Assembly: GCA_937975705.1 (NCBI GenBank)
Contig: CALJTX010000024.1
Location: 1-62,320, forward strand
Source: an uncultured Flavobacteriia bacterium
GTDB lineage: Bacteria > Bacteroidota > Bacteroidia > Flavobacteriales_D > Crocinitomicaceae
Direction of reading: 5' to 3'
DNA length: 62,320 bases
Part shown: piece by piece, positions 26,339 to 35,639 of the stretch
How the letters are laid out: every line of letters starts with the position of its first letter
Position numbering within the stretch: position 1 is the first letter of the stretch
Notes under the pieces: generated by a model
What the model was told of the DNA's origin: nothing
What the model saw: the letters and a program-made list of their open reading frames with translations, nothing else
Database searches by the model: none
Position numbers and translations under genes: made by a program

Positions 26339-26812
26339 TTAGAGTTTGGCGTCTAGCACTTGCTGGGCCATATCTGCAATATATGCATCTATCTGGGCCT
26401 GAACCGCCGGATCAAAAGCAGCAATGATGCGCGCTGCAAGTAAACCTGCATTTTTAGCACCGTTGAGCGCTACAGTAGCAACTGGAATACCGTTAGGCAT
26501 TTGTAGGATCGAAAGGATGGAGTCCCAGCCGTCTATAGAATTTGAAGACTTGATCGGCACGCCAATAACGGGCAAAGAGGTCATGGAGGCGGTCATGCCG
26601 GGAAGATGCGCTGCTCCACCTGCACCTGCAATGATTACTTTGAGCCCTCTACTTGCGGCAGACTTTGCGTAAGTAAACATTTTTTCTGGCGTGCGGTGTG
26701 CCGAAACCACCTCAGCTTCAACTGAAATGCCAAATTGCTCTAAAATGATTTTGGCTTCTTGCATAATTGGCCAGTCGGACTTGCTGCCCATAATAATACC
26801 TACTTGTATCAT
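26339..26812 (-). CDS. purE: N5-carboxyaminoimidazole ribonucleotide mutase
   Basis: A 157-residue class I PurE, which converts N5-CAIR to CAIR in purine synthesis. The signatures are IMGSKSDWPIMQEA, VVSAHRTPEKMFTYA (with the catalytic histidine) and IAGAGGAAHLPGMTAS. Full length. Its start overlaps the tatA stop by four bases. Confidence 0.96.
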   Translation of the reverse strand: MIQVGIIMGSKSDWPIMQEAKIILEQFGISVEAEVVSAHRTPEKMFTYAKSAASRGLKVIIAGAGGAAHLPGMTASMTSLPVIGVPIKSSNSIDGWDSILSILQMPNGIPVATVALNGAKNAGLLAARIIAAFDPAVQAQIDAYIADMAQQVLDAKL

Positions 26813-27267
26813 GCGTTGGTCGGATTTACTGCGTTATCACTTTGATCAGCGTGCATTTCGGCTTGAATGGCTTCGGCTTGTGTCGTTTCGTCTTGAATGG
26901 TTTCGTCTTGAATCTTTTCTTCAATTGGATTTCCTGCCGTAACTTGCTGCTTCACCTGCTTAGGCATGCTGCCGTAATGGATGGTGTTGTCGATGTCGGT
27001 GGTCATTTGATCAAGGGGCGCCACCAGGGTTTCTTCGGTTTCTTTGAGAATGCCTTCTAGATTGAGGTCGGATTTCATTTCTTGGCCAGACTTGCGGATT
27101 TCTTGCTGGAGCTCATTGGAAGCATTGCGTACTTGGTACAGTGCCTGGCCTAGCGTTTTGGCAATGCCTGGAACACTCTTTGAACCAAAAAACAACAACA
27201 CGACCAATACAATCACGATGACTTCAGAGCCAGCGACATCGCTTAAAAAAAGTGGAATGCTATGCAT
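26809..27267 (-). CDS. tatA: Sec-independent translocase protein TatA/E
   Basis: A 152-residue protein with one N-terminal membrane helix (SEVIVIVLVVLLFFGSKSV). The TatA hinge FGSKSVPGIAKTLGQAL and an amphipathic helix follow, as in the pore-forming subunit of the twin-arginine pathway. The long acidic tail contains degenerate internal repeats (IQDETIQDETTQAEAIQAE), also visible as DNA repeats. TatA versus TatB is not certain. It lies 24 bases after the SDR gene and overlaps purE. Confidence 0.85.
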   Translation of the reverse strand: MHSIPLFLSDVAGSEVIVIVLVVLLFFGSKSVPGIAKTLGQALYQVRNASNELQQEIRKSGQEMKSDLNLEGILKETEETLVAPLDQMTTDIDNTIHYGSMPKQVKQQVTAGNPIEEKIQDETIQDETTQAEAIQAEMHADQSDNAVNPTNA

Positions 27268-27291
27268 GGTGCAAAGCTACAAAGAAAAGTA

Positions 27292-28065
27292 TTAAGATTG
27301 CTGCATTTTGGCGATGATAGCCGCCGTAATGGACGCTGGCATAAAAGGCAAAATACCTTTAATGAGGAAAGTGAATTTGAAGTCTGAGATGCAAATGACT
27401 TTTCCTTTTTCCATGGCGTTGTAACCTTTGAGAGCAGTTTTGTAAGCACTTGCTGCGCCGTCGAACATTTGAGAACCGCCAAAACCTGCTACTTGTGCAA
27501 ATTCAGTCTCGACCGGGCCTGGGCAAAGTGCGGTAACGGTAACGCCTGTGCCCTTGAGCTCATGTGCCAAACCTTGCGTGTGCGACACCACAAATGCTTT
27601 GGTGGCAAAATAAGTGTTCTGATATGGGCCAGGTAAAAAACCTGCAGTGCTGGCCGTTTGTAAGATCTTGCCTCTACCTCTGGCTTTCATGTCTTTGCCA
27701 AACAAATGCGTCAGTTTCAATAAGGCCATAACGTTGAGACGCACCATTTCTACATCGGACTCGAGGTCGCGGTCTAGAAACGCTCCTTTGCCACCAAAAC
27801 CAGCGTTATTGAACAAATAGTCCACTTCCCAACCTTTTTGCTTGACCTCGTCGTAGACTTCTTGAGATGAGCCTACCACGCTCAGGTCTTTTTGAATGAG
27901 GTGAACAGAAACATTATATTTTTGAACAAGTTCTGCCTTTAAGTTCTCGAGTAATTCCAATCTTCTCGCTACCAAAATCAAAGCGCCTCCTTTTGAAGCG
28001 TGGATGCGAGCGAGTTCTTTTCCGATGCCGGACGACGCGCCGGTGATGAGTGCTGTGTTTTTCAT
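27292..28065 (-). CDS. short-chain dehydrogenase/reductase
   Basis: A 257-residue classical SDR oxidoreductase. The cofactor site ITGASSGIGKELARIHASKG is at the N terminus, followed by LFNNAGFGGKGAF, the serine in LQTASTAGFLPGPY and the catalytic pair in YFATKAF. A C-terminal hydrophobic part (FLIKGILPFMPASITAAII) may bind membrane or a lipophilic substrate. The substrate is unknown. It is the second gene of the minus operon that ends in tatA-purE. Confidence 0.9.
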   Translation of the reverse strand: MKNTALITGASSGIGKELARIHASKGGALILVARRLELLENLKAELVQKYNVSVHLIQKDLSVVGSSQEVYDEVKQKGWEVDYLFNNAGFGGKGAFLDRDLESDVEMVRLNVMALLKLTHLFGKDMKARGRGKILQTASTAGFLPGPYQNTYFATKAFVVSHTQGLAHELKGTGVTVTALCPGPVETEFAQVAGFGGSQMFDGAASAYKTALKGYNAMEKGKVICISDFKFTFLIKGILPFMPASITAAIIAKMQQS

Positions 28066-28083
28066 GATGAAGTAACGATTAAA

Positions 28084-28323
28084 TCAGATGTATTGTTTAA
28101 AAATTAAGCACACCGTTTGGAATTCTTCTGCTGTGACTTGAATAAATGGACTTTTTTCGTCTAGCATATCTTGAACGCGCATTAAATCGGGGAATTGCTG
28201 CACATCGAAATTGTAAAGAAACCATTTGTTGCCAATTTGTTGCAGCTCGATAAATTGATGCGTGGAGGTGATTTTGTAGAGCGACCTCCCATTCTCGAGT
28301 TTTCTGAACTGCGGAAATTCCAT
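28084..28323 (-). CDS. small conserved-looking protein, function unknown
   Basis: A 79-residue protein starting MEFPQFRKLENGRSLYKI. It is rich in aromatic and polar residues, with no signal or membrane segment. I chose ATG at 28323 rather than the upstream in-frame ATG at 28371, which would read into the divergent cysteine-cluster gene. The 18-base gap to the SDR gene makes it the likely first gene of that operon. No function can be named. Confidence 0.6.
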   Translation of the reverse strand: MEFPQFRKLENGRSLYKITSTHQFIELQQIGNKWFLYNFDVQQFPDLMRVQDMLDEKSPFIQVTAEEFQTVCLIFKQYI

Positions 28324-28362
28324 TTTGATTGTATCTTCGTACAAAGTTAGTACAAAGCCGAC

Positions 28363-28857
28363 ATGCAGCACCTCCTACCCAACGATATTCTACTTCTCGA
28401 AAAAGCAAAAACTGACCTGAAAATCAATCGGGATATACTCCGCAAATGGAACAAACAAAAACCCAAGGACCTCGATCAGCGCTTCCATGTTGCCCATCAA
28501 AAAGAATTCGCCAAAAGAGACTGCTTAAAGTGTGCCAATTGCTGCAAAACAACCAGTCCAATTTTTAGACAGCCCGATATCCGCAGAATGGCCAAAGCCC
28601 TGCGCATGAAAGAAAGCCAACTCGTTTCGCAGTATTTAAAACTCGATGAAGACGACGATTACGTATTGCAAAGCTCCCCTTGCTTTAATTTACTCCCAGA
28701 CAACACCTGTGCGGTTTATGAAGACCGCCCACTCGCCTGCCGAGAATACCCCCACACCGACCGCAAAAACATGTATCAAATCATGGATTTAACGGCGCAA
28801 AATACGCTCATTTGCCCGGCGGTGGCGAGCATCGTGGATAAAATCGTCAATGGCTAA
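28363..28857 (+). CDS. YkgJ-family cysteine-cluster protein
   Basis: A 164-residue protein with a predicted zinc or iron-sulfur binding cysteine cluster. CLKCANCCKTT at about residue 54-64, CFNLLPDNTCAVYEDRPLAC and a late ICPAV supply the ligands, as in the YkgJ/UPF0153 family. The molecular role is unknown. It lies 45 bases before icmF. Confidence 0.85.
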   Translation: MQHLLPNDILLLEKAKTDLKINRDILRKWNKQKPKDLDQRFHVAHQKEFAKRDCLKCANCCKTTSPIFRQPDIRRMAKALRMKESQLVSQYLKLDEDDDYVLQSSPCFNLLPDNTCAVYEDRPLACREYPHTDRKNMYQIMDLTAQNTLICPAVASIVDKIVNG

Positions 28858-28874
28858 AATTGCCGAAAAAAACC

Positions 28875-28882
28875 TAAATTTG
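28875..28882 (+). promoter_or_regulatory. possible -7 box for icmF
   Basis: TAAATTTG fits TAnnTTTG, 20 bases before the icmF start. A -33 box at 19-base spacing is not evident. Confidence 0.4.
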
Positions 28883-28902
28883 CGCATCAATCAATATCCC
28901 TT

Positions 28903-31900
28903 ATGGAACCCGTTCAAGCATACATCCCACAGCATAAAATCCGCATCGTTACCGCAGCTGCGCTCTTCGATGGCCACGACGCCGCTATTAACATCATGCG
29001 CCGCATCATTCAAGCCACCGGCTGTGAAGTGATCCACCTTGGTCATGACCGCTCTGTGGAAGAAGTGGTAAACTGTGCCATTCAAGAAGATGCTCAGGCC
29101 ATTGCCATGACCTCCTACCAAGGCGGACACATGGAATACTTCAAATACATGCACGACCTTTTGCAAGAAAAAGGAGCGCCACACATCAAAATTTTTGGCG
29201 GCGGCGGCGGCACTATTTTACCTTCAGAAATTGAAGAATTGCACGGTTACGGCATTACGCGCATCTACCACCCTGACGACGGCCGCTCAATGGGCTTACA
29301 AGGCATGATCAACGACCTGATTCAAAAATGTGATTTTGCGGTGGGGCAAGCCAAAAAAGAGTCAAGCGAAAGTATTTTAGCGGCCGTAGCGCAAAAGTCT
29401 ATTCCAACGCTGGCACATTGCATTAGCGCTGCCGAAAACTTTCCCGAAGAAAACGCGGAACTATTGAATGCCTTGCGCACAGCAGGTGCACACGCCGCGG
29501 TTCCGGTACTCGGCATTACCGGTACGGGGGGTGCGGGTAAATCATCTTTGGTAGATGAACTCGTGCGCCGTTTCTTGCTCGACTTCCCAGACAAACAACT
29601 CGCGGTAGTTTCTGTAGACCCTTCCAAAAGAAAAACAGGTGGCGCGCTACTCGGCGACCGCATCCGCATGAACGCCATTAAGAGCCCACGCGTTTACATG
29701 CGCTCTTTGGCCACACGTCAGTCCAACCTCGCGCTTTCAAAGCACGTTGCCGAAGCGATTTCTATCCTTAAAGCAGCGAAATACGACCTCATCATCTTGG
29801 AAACCTCTGGAATTGGGCAGTCCGATACAGAAATCCTCGATCACTCCGATGTGTCTTTGTACGTCATGACGCCAGAATACGGCGCCGCGACCCAACTCGA
29901 GAAAATCGACATGCTCGACTTCGCCGACGTCATTGCACTCAATAAATTTGACAAACGCGGCGCCCTAGACGCCCTGCGCGATGTCCGCAAGCAATACCAG
30001 CGCAACCACAACTTGTGGGACAGCCCAGTAGACGACATGCCCGTATACGGCACCATTGCCTCGCAGTTCAACGACCCCGGCATGAACACGCTTTACAAAG
30101 TAATCATGGATCATGTCGTTAAAAAAACGGGCGGCGACCTCCAATCTACCTTTGCCATCACGCGCGAGATGTCTGAGAAAATCTACGTGATTCCACCAGA
30201 GCGCACGCGCTACCTTTCTGAAATTTCTGAAAGCAACCGCGCCTACGACAAATGGGTCGACGCTCAGGTTGCCGTTGCCACCAAATTGCACGGCCTACAA
30301 GTTTCTATTGATGCGATCAGCGCCTCCAGTTTAGAAGACAAAGACCGCTTGCTCAAAGGTTTGCAAGAAGCATTTGAACAAGAAAAACTCAACTTTGACC
30401 CCAAAAACTGGGAAATCCTACAAAACTGGGATGCCAAAAAACAGGCTTTCAAAAACCCGGAGTATCAGTTCAAGGTCCGCGACAAAATTTTAACGATCCA
30501 AACTCACACAGAGTCACTTTCTCATTTACAAATTCCAAAAGTTGCAACACCAAACTACCTGAGTTGGGGCGATATCCTGCGTTGGGTTTTGCAAGAAAAC
30601 GTACCCGGTGAGTTCCCGTACACGGCTGGTTTGTTCCCATTCAAGCGCGAAGGCGAAGACCCTACGCGCATGTTTGCAGGCGAAGGCGGCCCAGAGCGCA
30701 CCAATAAGCGCTTTCATTACGTTTCGCTCGGGATGCCAGCCAAACGCTTGTCTACCGCTTTTGACTCCGTTACACTCTACGGCAACGACCCCGATTTGCG
30801 CCCAGACATCTACGGCAAAATTGGCAACTCAGGGGTTTCTATTTGCTGCCTAGACGACGCCAAAAAACTCTATTCAGGTTTTGACCTCAGCCACGCGGCA
30901 ACGTCTGTATCCATGACCATCAACGGGCCTGCGCCTATGCTCTTGGCTTATTTCATGAATGCAGCCATTGATCAAAACTGTGAAAAATACATCAAAGCAA
31001 ACGGCCTAGAAGCTGAAACTGAAGCCAAAATTGCCGCTATTTACAAAGCCAAAGGAACGGAACGCCCTGCCTACCAAGGTGCTTTACCCGAAGGAAACGA
31101 CGGATTGGGCCTCATGCTATTAGGTGTTACCGGCGACCAAGTTTTGCCAGCCGACGTATATGCGCAAATCAAAGCCGATACGCTCAAGCAAGTGCGCGGT
31201 ACGGTTCAGGCAGACATCCTTAAAGAAGACCAAGCACAAAACACCTGCATTTTCTCTACAGAATTTGCACTCCGCCTCATGGGCGACGTTCAGGAGTACT
31301 TTATTGCCAACGGCGTGCGCAACTTTTATTCGGTCTCTATTTCTGGCTACCACATCGCCGAAGCAGGCGCCAACCCAATAAGCCAACTCGCCTTCACACT
31401 CGCCAACGGCTTCACTTACGTAGAATACTACCTGAGCCGCGGCATGGACATCAATGAATTCGGGCCCAACCTTTCGTTCTTTTTCTCGAACGGTATTGAC
31501 CCTGAATACGCTGTCATTGGACGCGTGGCGCGCCGCTTGTGGGCCAAAGCATTGGCAAAAAAGTATGGTGCAAATGCCAGAGCGCAAATGCTCAAGTACC
31601 ACATCCAAACCTCGGGGCGCTCCTTACATGCACAAGAAATCGACTTCAACGACATTCGCACCACGCTGCAAGCGCTTTACGCCATCTACGACAACTGCAA
31701 CTCTTTACACACCAACGCCTACGACGAAGCCATTACCACGCCAACCGAAGAGTCTGTGCGCAGGGCCATGGCCATTCAGCTGATCATCAACCGCGAACTA
31801 GGATTGGCTAAAAACGAAAACCCGCTGCAAGGCGCGTTTATCATTGAGGAGCTTACCAATTTGGTTGAAGAGGCGGTGTTATCTGAATTCGACCGCATTA

Positions 31901-32295
31901 CCGAACGCGGTGGCGTATTGGGCGCCATGGAAACCATGTACCAGCGCTCCAAAATTCAAGAAGAGTCGTTGTATTATGAAACGCTCAAACATACGGGCGA
32001 ATTCCCAATCATTGGCGTCAATACGTTCTTGAGCTCTAAAGGCTCCCCTACCGTATTGCCTAAGGAAGTCATTCGTGCAACCGAAGAAGAAAAAGCGTAC
32101 CAGATCAGCATGCTCAGCAATTTACACCGCGCACAGCAAGATGCTGCGAGCGACGGAATTGCCAAAGTGCAAGAGGCTGCTGTTCAAAACAAAAACATCT
32201 TCGCGGAGCTCATGGAAACGTGTAAAGTGGCATCATTGGGGCAGGTTACCAACGCCTTGTTTGAGGTTGGCGGCCAGTACCGACGCAATATGTAA
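28903..32295 (+). CDS. icmF: fused isobutyryl-CoA mutase (IcmF type)
   Basis: A 1130-residue fusion with three parts in the IcmF order. The N-terminal cobalamin-binding domain (residues 1-140) has LFDGHDAAINIMRRI and the glycine-rich GGGGGTILPSEI. A middle G-protein chaperone has the P-loop GITGTGGAGKSSLVDEL and the base-specificity motif ALNKFDKRG. The C-terminal mutase barrel carries FPYTAGLFPFKREGEDPTRM, QTSGRSLHAQEIDFND and LGLAKNENPLQGAFIIEEL. Known members interconvert isobutyryl- and n-butyryl-CoA (some pivalyl-CoA) with adenosylcobalamin. The domain order distinguishes it from methylmalonyl-CoA mutase. Confidence 0.95.
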   Translation: MEPVQAYIPQHKIRIVTAAALFDGHDAAINIMRRIIQATGCEVIHLGHDRSVEEVVNCAIQEDAQAIAMTSYQGGHMEYFKYMHDLLQEKGAPHIKIFGGGGGTILPSEIEELHGYGITRIYHPDDGRSMGLQGMINDLIQKCDFAVGQAKKESSESILAAVAQKSIPTLAHCISAAENFPEENAELLNALRTAGAHAAVPVLGITGTGGAGKSSLVDELVRRFLLDFPDKQLAVVSVDPSKRKTGGALLGDRIRMNAIKSPRVYMRSLATRQSNLALSKHVAEAISILKAAKYDLIILETSGIGQSDTEILDHSDVSLYVMTPEYGAATQLEKIDMLDFADVIALNKFDKRGALDALRDVRKQYQRNHNLWDSPVDDMPVYGTIASQFNDPGMNTLYKVIMDHVVKKTGGDLQSTFAITREMSEKIYVIPPERTRYLSEISESNRAYDKWVDAQVAVATKLHGLQVSIDAISASSLEDKDRLLKGLQEAFEQEKLNFDPKNWEILQNWDAKKQAFKNPEYQFKVRDKILTIQTHTESLSHLQIPKVATPNYLSWGDILRWVLQENVPGEFPYTAGLFPFKREGEDPTRMFAGEGGPERTNKRFHYVSLGMPAKRLSTAFDSVTLYGNDPDLRPDIYGKIGNSGVSICCLDDAKKLYSGFDLSHAATSVSMTINGPAPMLLAYFMNAAIDQNCEKYIKANGLEAETEAKIAAIYKAKGTERPAYQGALPEGNDGLGLMLLGVTGDQVLPADVYAQIKADTLKQVRGTVQADILKEDQAQNTCIFSTEFALRLMGDVQEYFIANGVRNFYSVSISGYHIAEAGANPISQLAFTLANGFTYVEYYLSRGMDINEFGPNLSFFFSNGIDPEYAVIGRVARRLWAKALAKKYGANARAQMLKYHIQTSGRSLHAQEIDFNDIRTTLQALYAIYDNCNSLHTNAYDEAITTPTEESVRRAMAIQLIINRELGLAKNENPLQGAFIIEELTNLVEEAVLSEFDRITERGGVLGAMETMYQRSKIQEESLYYETLKHTGEFPIIGVNTFLSSKGSPTVLPKEVIRATEEEKAYQISMLSNLHRAQQDAASDGIAKVQEAAVQNKNIFAELMETCKVASLGQVTNALFEVGGQYRRNM

Positions 32296-32296
32296 G

Positions 32297-33745
32297 ATGA
32301 CAGACGCACTATTTTCTTCCTTTGCCCAGCAAATTGCCAGCAAAAAGCAAAGTTTCTCCGCCCAACAGCGCGCGTTATTGACGGAGGTATTGGAAGAAAA
32401 ATATAAAGACCTTTCGGTTTCAGAAAAGTTAAAAAGTAATTTACACCTTTTACAAGACCCGAATACCTTTACCATCACCACCGGGCATCAGCTTTGCCTC
32501 ATGACAGGGCCACTGTATTTTATATACAAGATCTTGCACGTCATCAAATTAAGCACTGACTTAAAAGCACAATTTCCGGAGCAGCATTTTGTGCCGGTTT
32601 ACTGGATGGCTTCCGAAGATCACGACTTCGAAGAAATCAAAAGCTTTCTGCTCTTCGGGCAAAAATGGACCTGGGAGAGCACCCAAAAAGGAGCTGTTGG
32701 CCGCTTCAACACCTCAGAACTGGCGCCTTTGCTCCATGCCTTAAGCGAGAAATTTCAAAACCATCCGGACAGCGAAATCAATCGTTTACTCGCTTGCCTG
32801 ACCCATGACAACTACGGAGAGGGTTTTTTCGCTTTTGTACACGCCTTGTTTAATGAATATGGACTTTTGATCATCGATGCCGATAACGCCCGATTCAAAG
32901 AGAGTGCCTGGCCAATTTGGGAAAAAGATTTATTTACTGCTGATCTTCATCAGGCGGTTCTTAAAAATACCCAAGAACTTCAACAAAAGAAGATACCAAC
33001 ACCCATCGAAAGCAAGGAAACGAACTTGTTTGTATTAGAAAAGGAGAAAAGGGAAAGAATCGAGAAAACCGATGCGCTTCATTACCAAAAAGAAGACAGC
33101 CCGCAATTATCTCCGAATGTGGTGCTCAGACCACTCTACCAAGAATGGATTTTACCCAATTTGGCTTATATCGGTGGGCCCAGTGAAATCGCTTACTGGC
33201 AACAACTGCCACAAGCTTTTGCCTGTCTAGACCTCCCCTTTCCGCTCACGATTCAGCGTGCAGGTGGCGTCCTTCTTCAAGAAAAAGACCTTGAACTGAT
33301 CGAGAAACTTGGTTTTCAAAAACAAGATTTTCTTTTTGACAAAGCTGCGCTTAAAAAACGCTACCTCGAACAAGTTGGGGATCAAGAACCCGATTATGGT
33401 CATTTGGATGGACTATGGAGTGGCTACAAAGACGCTTTTCTAAAACTTGTAGACGGCGCATTACCCCAAGAAAAAAGAACGATCGAAGCCGAACTGACTC
33501 GCGTTCAAAAACAACTTGAAGCACTCGAGCAAAGATTTGAAAAATCACGCAAGGCCAAATTCGATAAAGCACTCAAGCAGATAGAGCAACTTTCGGAGAA
33601 AATCCAGCCCAAGGGCCAACTCCAAGAACGCAGCAGCAACATCCTGAACTTTTGCCCTGACGGCGAAGTTTCAGCCAGAATTGCCTCCCTCTACCAACAA
33701 CTAGACCCCTACAACCAAGAAAAACAATGGTTTGTGGTGTCGTAA
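32297..33745 (+). CDS. bshC: bacillithiol biosynthesis cysteine-adding enzyme
   Basis: A 482-residue BshC, which adds cysteine to glucosaminyl-malate in the last step of bacillithiol synthesis. Recognisable segments are TTGHQLCLMTGPLYFIYKI, PVYWMASEDHDFEEIKSF, VVLRPLYQEWILPNLAYIGGPSEIAYW and a C-terminal coiled coil of about 60 residues. I start at ATG 32297, one base after the icmF stop; the longer frame back to 32075 lies inside icmF. Length is slightly below the usual 520-540. Confidence 0.92.
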   Translation: MTDALFSSFAQQIASKKQSFSAQQRALLTEVLEEKYKDLSVSEKLKSNLHLLQDPNTFTITTGHQLCLMTGPLYFIYKILHVIKLSTDLKAQFPEQHFVPVYWMASEDHDFEEIKSFLLFGQKWTWESTQKGAVGRFNTSELAPLLHALSEKFQNHPDSEINRLLACLTHDNYGEGFFAFVHALFNEYGLLIIDADNARFKESAWPIWEKDLFTADLHQAVLKNTQELQQKKIPTPIESKETNLFVLEKEKRERIEKTDALHYQKEDSPQLSPNVVLRPLYQEWILPNLAYIGGPSEIAYWQQLPQAFACLDLPFPLTIQRAGGVLLQEKDLELIEKLGFQKQDFLFDKAALKKRYLEQVGDQEPDYGHLDGLWSGYKDAFLKLVDGALPQEKRTIEAELTRVQKQLEALEQRFEKSRKAKFDKALKQIEQLSEKIQPKGQLQERSSNILNFCPDGEVSARIASLYQQLDPYNQEKQWFVVS

Positions 33746-33780
33746 ACGAAAAATAACGACCTTTGTGTCAAATTGACAAT

Positions 33781-34338
33781 ATGGCTCAAAACGACATCCG
33801 CACCGTCCTTTCTCAACACCCTACTATTCCGGTCGTGACTTTCAACAGTACCGAAGAAGTTGTACCTAAAATGGACGCGCTTATTGCACGCGGCATTTTT
33901 TGCATAGAAATTACGCTGCGTACACCCGTTGCCTATGACTGCATCGCAATCGCTAAAAAATTATACGGCGACCGCTGCGCAATTGGCATGGGCACCGTTG
34001 TGAGGGCAGAACAAATTGAAAAAGCCATTGAACTCGGCATCGATTTTATGGTGAGCCCAGGCCTCAATGCCACCCTCGCTCCGCTTTTTGAACAAAGCAA
34101 AATTGCGTTCATTCCGGGAGTGGCTACGCCGAGTGAAATCATCGAAGGCATCCAATTTGGTTGGGACACCTTCAAGTTTTTCCCGGCCAATCTATTCGGC
34201 GGCTTGGGAGCACTCAAAGCGTATGGCCAAGTGTTTCCGAACATCCAATTTTGCCCAACTGGTGGCATCACCGAAGAAACCTACCCTGAATACTTAGCCT
34301 TGCCAAACATCATTTCCGTAGGTGGCTCATGGATGTAA
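33781..34338 (+). CDS. eda: 2-dehydro-3-deoxy-phosphogluconate (KDPG/KHG) aldolase family protein
   Basis: A 185-residue class I aldolase. Motifs are FCIEITLRTPVA (catalytic glutamate), GMGTV, VSPGL, PGVATPSEIIEG, FKFFPANLFGG (Schiff-base lysine) and CPTGGIT. The chain stops right after SVGGSWM, about 20 residues earlier than most family members, so the last helix is missing; the barrel itself is complete. Start ATG at 33781 was chosen over 33763. It lies between bshC and a metallophosphoesterase; the sugar-acid pathway partner (Edd) is not in the window. Confidence 0.85.
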   Translation: MAQNDIRTVLSQHPTIPVVTFNSTEEVVPKMDALIARGIFCIEITLRTPVAYDCIAIAKKLYGDRCAIGMGTVVRAEQIEKAIELGIDFMVSPGLNATLAPLFEQSKIAFIPGVATPSEIIEGIQFGWDTFKFFPANLFGGLGALKAYGQVFPNIQFCPTGGITEETYPEYLALPNIISVGGSWM

Positions 34339-34372
34339 GCCAACAAAACCGCACTTTTATTGTTAGGCTTTT

Positions 34373-35518
34373 ATGCTATTTCTCCTTTTTCTGCTCCTCC
34401 TTGTTGTTTCCGAATGGATTTTCTTGCTCAGTATTTGGAGCATCCCTGATGCGTATCTAGCAGTCTTTGGCATGCTTCATTTAGGCCTGATCCTAGGAAG
34501 CATTCTGCTTTTCATTTGGGGCTTTCGCAATGTCAAAATGCGCAGCAATTACAAACTAGGCTTCTCGATATTTGGTTTGTTTGTTGCCTTGGCTTTACCC
34601 GCCATCGTATTTCTTCTTCCCGGACTGATCTTTTTTACTTTTCAAATCGAACTCGCACGCAACATCGGTTTTGCGCTTGCGGGGCTGCATTTCTTAGCGA
34701 TTCTTTACGGCATTTACTTTGGCCGTTGGAACTGGAAAGTTCGTCCCGTAGAACTTTTCTTTGATCACCTTCCTGCCACAATGGACGGCGCCACGTTTAT
34801 CCAAATTTCAGATGTGCATATTGGCAGTTTTTACGGGCAAACCCACAAGGTTCAGAAGGCGATTGACCTCATCAACTCCCGTAAGGCCGACTACTTTCTC
34901 TTTACCGGTGACTTAGTCAATAACAAAGCCGACGAATTCAGAGGATGGGAACCACTCTTCTCACAAATTGAAGTCAAAAAAGGCAAATACAGCATTTTGG
35001 GCAACCACGACTACGGCGATTACATTAGCTGGGACTTCGACCACGAAAAAGCGGCCAACCTCCAAGCACTCGTGCAGATGCACCAAAACGTGGGCTGGAC
35101 GCCCCTACTCAACAAAGCGGTCGAACTCGAAAAAGACTTTTGGCTCTTGGGCGTCGAAAACTGGGGGCGATCCATGTTCAGACAAAGCGGCAAACTCGAA
35201 GAAACGCTAGCCCAAACAAGCCAAGGCTTCAAACTTTTACTCAGCCACGACCCAAGCCATTTTGATGCGCAAGTGATCCATACCGACATCGACCTCACAC
35301 TCTCGGGCCACACTCACGGCATGCAATTCGGCATTGAGCGCTTCGGCATCAAATGGAGCCCGGTATCTTTCGTATACCCCAAATGGGCAGGCCTTTATCA
35401 AGTTGGAAAACAATTTTTGTACGTAAACCGCGGCTTTGGCTACCTGGGTTTCCCGGGCCGTGTGGGCATTTATCCGGAAATTACAGAATTTACGCTGCGA
35501 CGTTCAAAAGCACAATAA
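34373..35518 (+). CDS. membrane-anchored metallophosphoesterase
   Basis: A 381-residue protein with about four N-terminal membrane segments in the first 125 residues. A calcineurin-like phosphoesterase domain follows. Metal-site motifs appear in order: IQISDVHIGSFYG, FTGDLVNNKADE, ILGNHDYGDY, LLLSHDPSHFD and LSGHTHGMQFG. The YaeI-like subclass often acts on phospholipid headgroups such as UDP-diacylglucosamine, but the substrate here is unproven. Confidence 0.9.
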   Translation: MLFLLFLLLLVVSEWIFLLSIWSIPDAYLAVFGMLHLGLILGSILLFIWGFRNVKMRSNYKLGFSIFGLFVALALPAIVFLLPGLIFFTFQIELARNIGFALAGLHFLAILYGIYFGRWNWKVRPVELFFDHLPATMDGATFIQISDVHIGSFYGQTHKVQKAIDLINSRKADYFLFTGDLVNNKADEFRGWEPLFSQIEVKKGKYSILGNHDYGDYISWDFDHEKAANLQALVQMHQNVGWTPLLNKAVELEKDFWLLGVENWGRSMFRQSGKLEETLAQTSQGFKLLLSHDPSHFDAQVIHTDIDLTLSGHTHGMQFGIERFGIKWSPVSFVYPKWAGLYQVGKQFLYVNRGFGYLGFPGRVGIYPEITEFTLRRSKAQ

Positions 35519-35526
35519 AAATTTAC

Positions 35527-35534
35527 TAAATTTG
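35527..35534 (+). promoter_or_regulatory. -7 box of the tRNA gene
   Basis: TAAATTTG fits TAnnTTTG, 31 bases before the mature tRNA. TTGGC-AAAA-GCCAA at 35547-35560 could form a small leader hairpin. Confidence 0.45.
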
Positions 35535-35565
35535 CAACCTCGTTATTTGGCAAAAGCCAATAGCC

Positions 35566-35639
35566 GGTCCTATAGCTCAGTTGGTTAGAGCAACAGACTC
35601 ATAATCTGTGGGTCCACAGTTCGAGCCTGTGTGGGACCA
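35566..35639 (+). tRNA. tRNA with CAT anticodon, probably elongator tRNA-Met
   Basis: A complete cloverleaf is visible. The acceptor arm is GGTCCTA/TGGGACC with discriminator A at 35639. The D-arm is GCTCAGTTGGTTAGAGC. The anticodon stem is ACAGA/TCTGT with loop CTCATAA, so CAT lies at 35600-35602. The T-arm is CACAG-TTCGAGC-CTGTG. The CCA end is not encoded directly (the next bases are CCCA). The body resembles elongator tRNA-Met; a lysidine-modified tRNA-Ile with the same CAT anticodon is the alternative. The integrase gene on the other strand runs into it. Confidence 0.95.

Noticed and set aside
31120..31608. 162-codon minus-strand open frame
   Set aside because: Antisense shadow inside icmF, whose mutase domain is intact and recognisable.
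32075..32296. N-terminal extension of bshC
   Set aside because: It overlaps the end of icmF in another frame, with low-complexity basic residues; MTDALFSSF is the natural start.
33766..33778. TGTCAA-A-TTGACA palindrome just before eda
   Set aside because: Only 6-base arms and overlapping the translation initiation region; too weak to call an operator without other copies.
35566..35639. tRNA-Ile (lysidine type, CAT anticodon)
   Set aside because: The body and variable-loop pattern look closer to elongator tRNA-Met, though this cannot be fully excluded without identity-element analysis.
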